From Rhodospirillales bacterium (GTDB taxonomy: Bacteria > Pseudomonadota > Alphaproteobacteria > QKFK01 > SZUA-500), in NCBI GenBank assembly GCA_003252195.1, contig QKFK01000097.1:1-7053 (forward strand): DNA of 7,053 nucleotides. The letters are read 5' to 3'. The notes under the pieces were generated by a model. That model saw only the letters and a program-made list of their open reading frames with translations. It did no database searches and was not told where the DNA came from. How positions within the stretch are numbered: the stretch's first letter is position 1; every line of letters starts with the position of its first letter. The position numbers and the translations under genes were made by a program. Positions 5,824 through 7,053 of the stretch are shown here, piece after piece.

Positions 5824-7053
5824 ATGAGAAGATTATCATTATTTTTCATTGGTATAACTCTTGCCACATCACTTGCTTCATGCAAGCCGATTGCGAATGA
5901 AAATGATAAGATCACATCATTAGCCTCTGATGTTCACGAGATATTAATAGAGACACCTAAAGTGTCTTTAGCAACAAAACAGATGAAAGACTCTGAAGCT
6001 TGTGAAGCTGTTAAATGTATTTTCTTAGAATCATATGTAACATCTGACAATTACGGCTCAACAGGTAAAATAAAAGCATTAATACCTGCTAGCGGATTAG
6101 ACGAATTTTTAACTAAGGTTACAGCCCAAGCAAATGAAGTAAAAAAACACTCTATTTCACAAAGCATTTCTGCTGTAAAGGCTGACTTTAATGAGCGCCT
6201 TAAAATAAAGAAAACAATATACGAAAAACTATTAGCCTCAGCTCAAGATGCAAAATCTGAAAGCGTTAATGCTATTCTTGCTACCGAAAAAGAACTTGCA
6301 AGATTGCAAGAAGAAATAGAAACAACAAATGCCATCATTACAGCTAACAAGCAAGTTTCTACTAAAAAAGAAGATATCAAAGACAGTAAAGATGACTTTT
6401 TAGATGTTATCATTGCTCAGGTAGATGGCTCAGACAAAGCAGAAGAAACGCCTAAACCAGAAGATAAGAAAAAAGAAACCAAGCCTGCGGATAAAGCCAA
6501 AGACGCAAAAAAAGCTCCTGCACCTAAGCCTAAAAAATACAGCGCTTTGTCTCCATTGGTTTTGGTTGATATAGATTATAGAACCCCAACATTAATGGGA
6601 AGCTTTGATATAGCGCCTATCAAGAGAGCATGGGGACAAGCTAAAGACATAGCCTCTGGCTCGATAGCCGATGCAATCATATTTGGTTCATACGCACTGC
6701 CCTGGCTTCCAATCGCAATCATTCTAGCTTGGCTAATCTCGATAGCCTTGAGAAAAAAAAAATCTAGACGAAGAGTAAAAGCTTATCGCTATCAAGCACC
6801 AGCTCAAGAGCAGCCAAAATTAAGCAAAAAAGAACAAAAGCGCCTTAAAAAAGAAGAAGATAAACGCTTAAAGGAAGAAGCACGTCTAAAGAAAGAACAG
6901 GACAAGCAACAAGCTATAGAAGACAAAAAACGTCTTAAAGAAGAAGCAAAGCTAGCAAAGAAGAATAAAAAAGGCAAAAAAGATAAATCGCCAGAAGCTG
7001 TTGACGACATTAAAGAAGAACCAAGCTTATACAGCCCTAAATTACCATCTCAC
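5824..7053 (+). CDS. Bitopic lipoprotein with Lys/Glu-rich cytoplasmic tail, partial at right edge
   Basis: The frame stays open from ATG 5824 to the window end (410 codons, no stop), so the 3' end is missing. The signal peptide ends in lipobox L17-A18-S19-C20, with Lys at +2, which favours outer-membrane sorting by the enterobacterial rule. C60 and C65 could form a disulfide. Residues about 105-175 are helical and charged (coiled-coil-like). Residues 204-238 form a Pro/Lys/Glu linker reminiscent of TonB or TolA spacers. A small conserved-looking domain follows (about 239-270), then a single transmembrane helix at about 283-309. The strongly basic KKKSRRR (311-317) predicts that the C terminus lies inside the cell. 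The tail (333-385) is a Lys/Glu/Arg helix with repeated RLKKEE-like units. This combination could span the whole periplasm. I do not recognise the family; a structural or energy-coupling envelope protein is an inference. The neighbouring small membrane protein is a candidate partner. Confidence 0.85.
   Translation, partial: MRRLSLFFIGITLATSLASCKPIANENDKITSLASDVHEILIETPKVSLATKQMKDSEACEAVKCIFLESYVTSDNYGSTGKIKALIPASGLDEFLTKVTAQANEVKKHSISQSISAVKADFNERLKIKKTIYEKLLASAQDAKSESVNAILATEKELARLQEEIETTNAIITANKQVSTKKEDIKDSKDDFLDVIIAQVDGSDKAEETPKPEDKKKETKPADKAKDAKKAPAPKPKKYSALSPLVLVDIDYRTPTLMGSFDIAPIKRAWGQAKDIASGSIADAIIFGSYALPWLPIAIILAWLISIALRKKKSRRRVKAYRYQAPAQEQPKLSKKEQKRLKKEEDKRLKEEARLKKEQDKQQAIEDKKRLKEEAKLAKKNKKGKKDKSPEAVDDIKEEPSLYSPKLPSH

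Noticed and set aside
6804..7010. Minus-strand reading frame rich in Ser, Phe and Leu
   Set aside because: It is the complement of the Lys/Glu-rich tail of the plus-strand lipoprotein; AAA, AAG and GAA codons read backwards as Phe, Leu and Ser.

Overview
The window comes from an AT-rich Gram-negative bacterium that uses the standard code and Shine-Dalgarno initiation. Evidence for the envelope type is a MacB-type inner-membrane transporter, an outer-membrane channel lipoprotein, and two further lipoproteins with clear lipoboxes. A proteobacterium is the most natural guess, but nothing here fixes genus or class. No RNA gene, CRISPR array, insertion sequence or integrase was seen.

Left part (1-3337, + strand): the last codons of an upstream gene, probably the MacA-like adaptor, overlap by 4 bases (ATGA) the start of a full-length macB. 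Five bases after macB stops, a NodT/OprM-type outer-membrane factor begins. Together these form a MacA-MacB-OMF tripartite export operon.

Middle part (3321-4595): a stand-alone C39-like papain-fold peptidase on the minus strand converges on the outer-membrane factor and overlaps its 3' end by 17 bases. It is divergent from a plus-strand SAM-dependent methyltransferase of the pseudaminic-acid-associated methylase type. A strong bidirectional hairpin terminator closes the methyltransferase on one side and the next minus-strand gene on the other.

Right part (4595-7053): a minus-strand cysteine-rich TPR-like lipoprotein lies downstream of a small minus-strand Gly/Ala-rich membrane protein of unknown function. 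Divergent from the small protein is a large lipoprotein, open at the right edge. It has a lipidated N terminus, a periplasmic helical region, a Pro/Lys-rich linker, a transmembrane helix and a very basic Lys/Glu-rich C-terminal tail. The divergent pair shares an almost identical leader (ATAAACAGAA(A)GG) just before both start codons.

The best-supported functional unit is the tripartite pump. A link between the pump and the adjacent C39-like protein (peptide maturation or export), and between the small membrane protein and the divergent bitopic lipoprotein, is inferred from position only.
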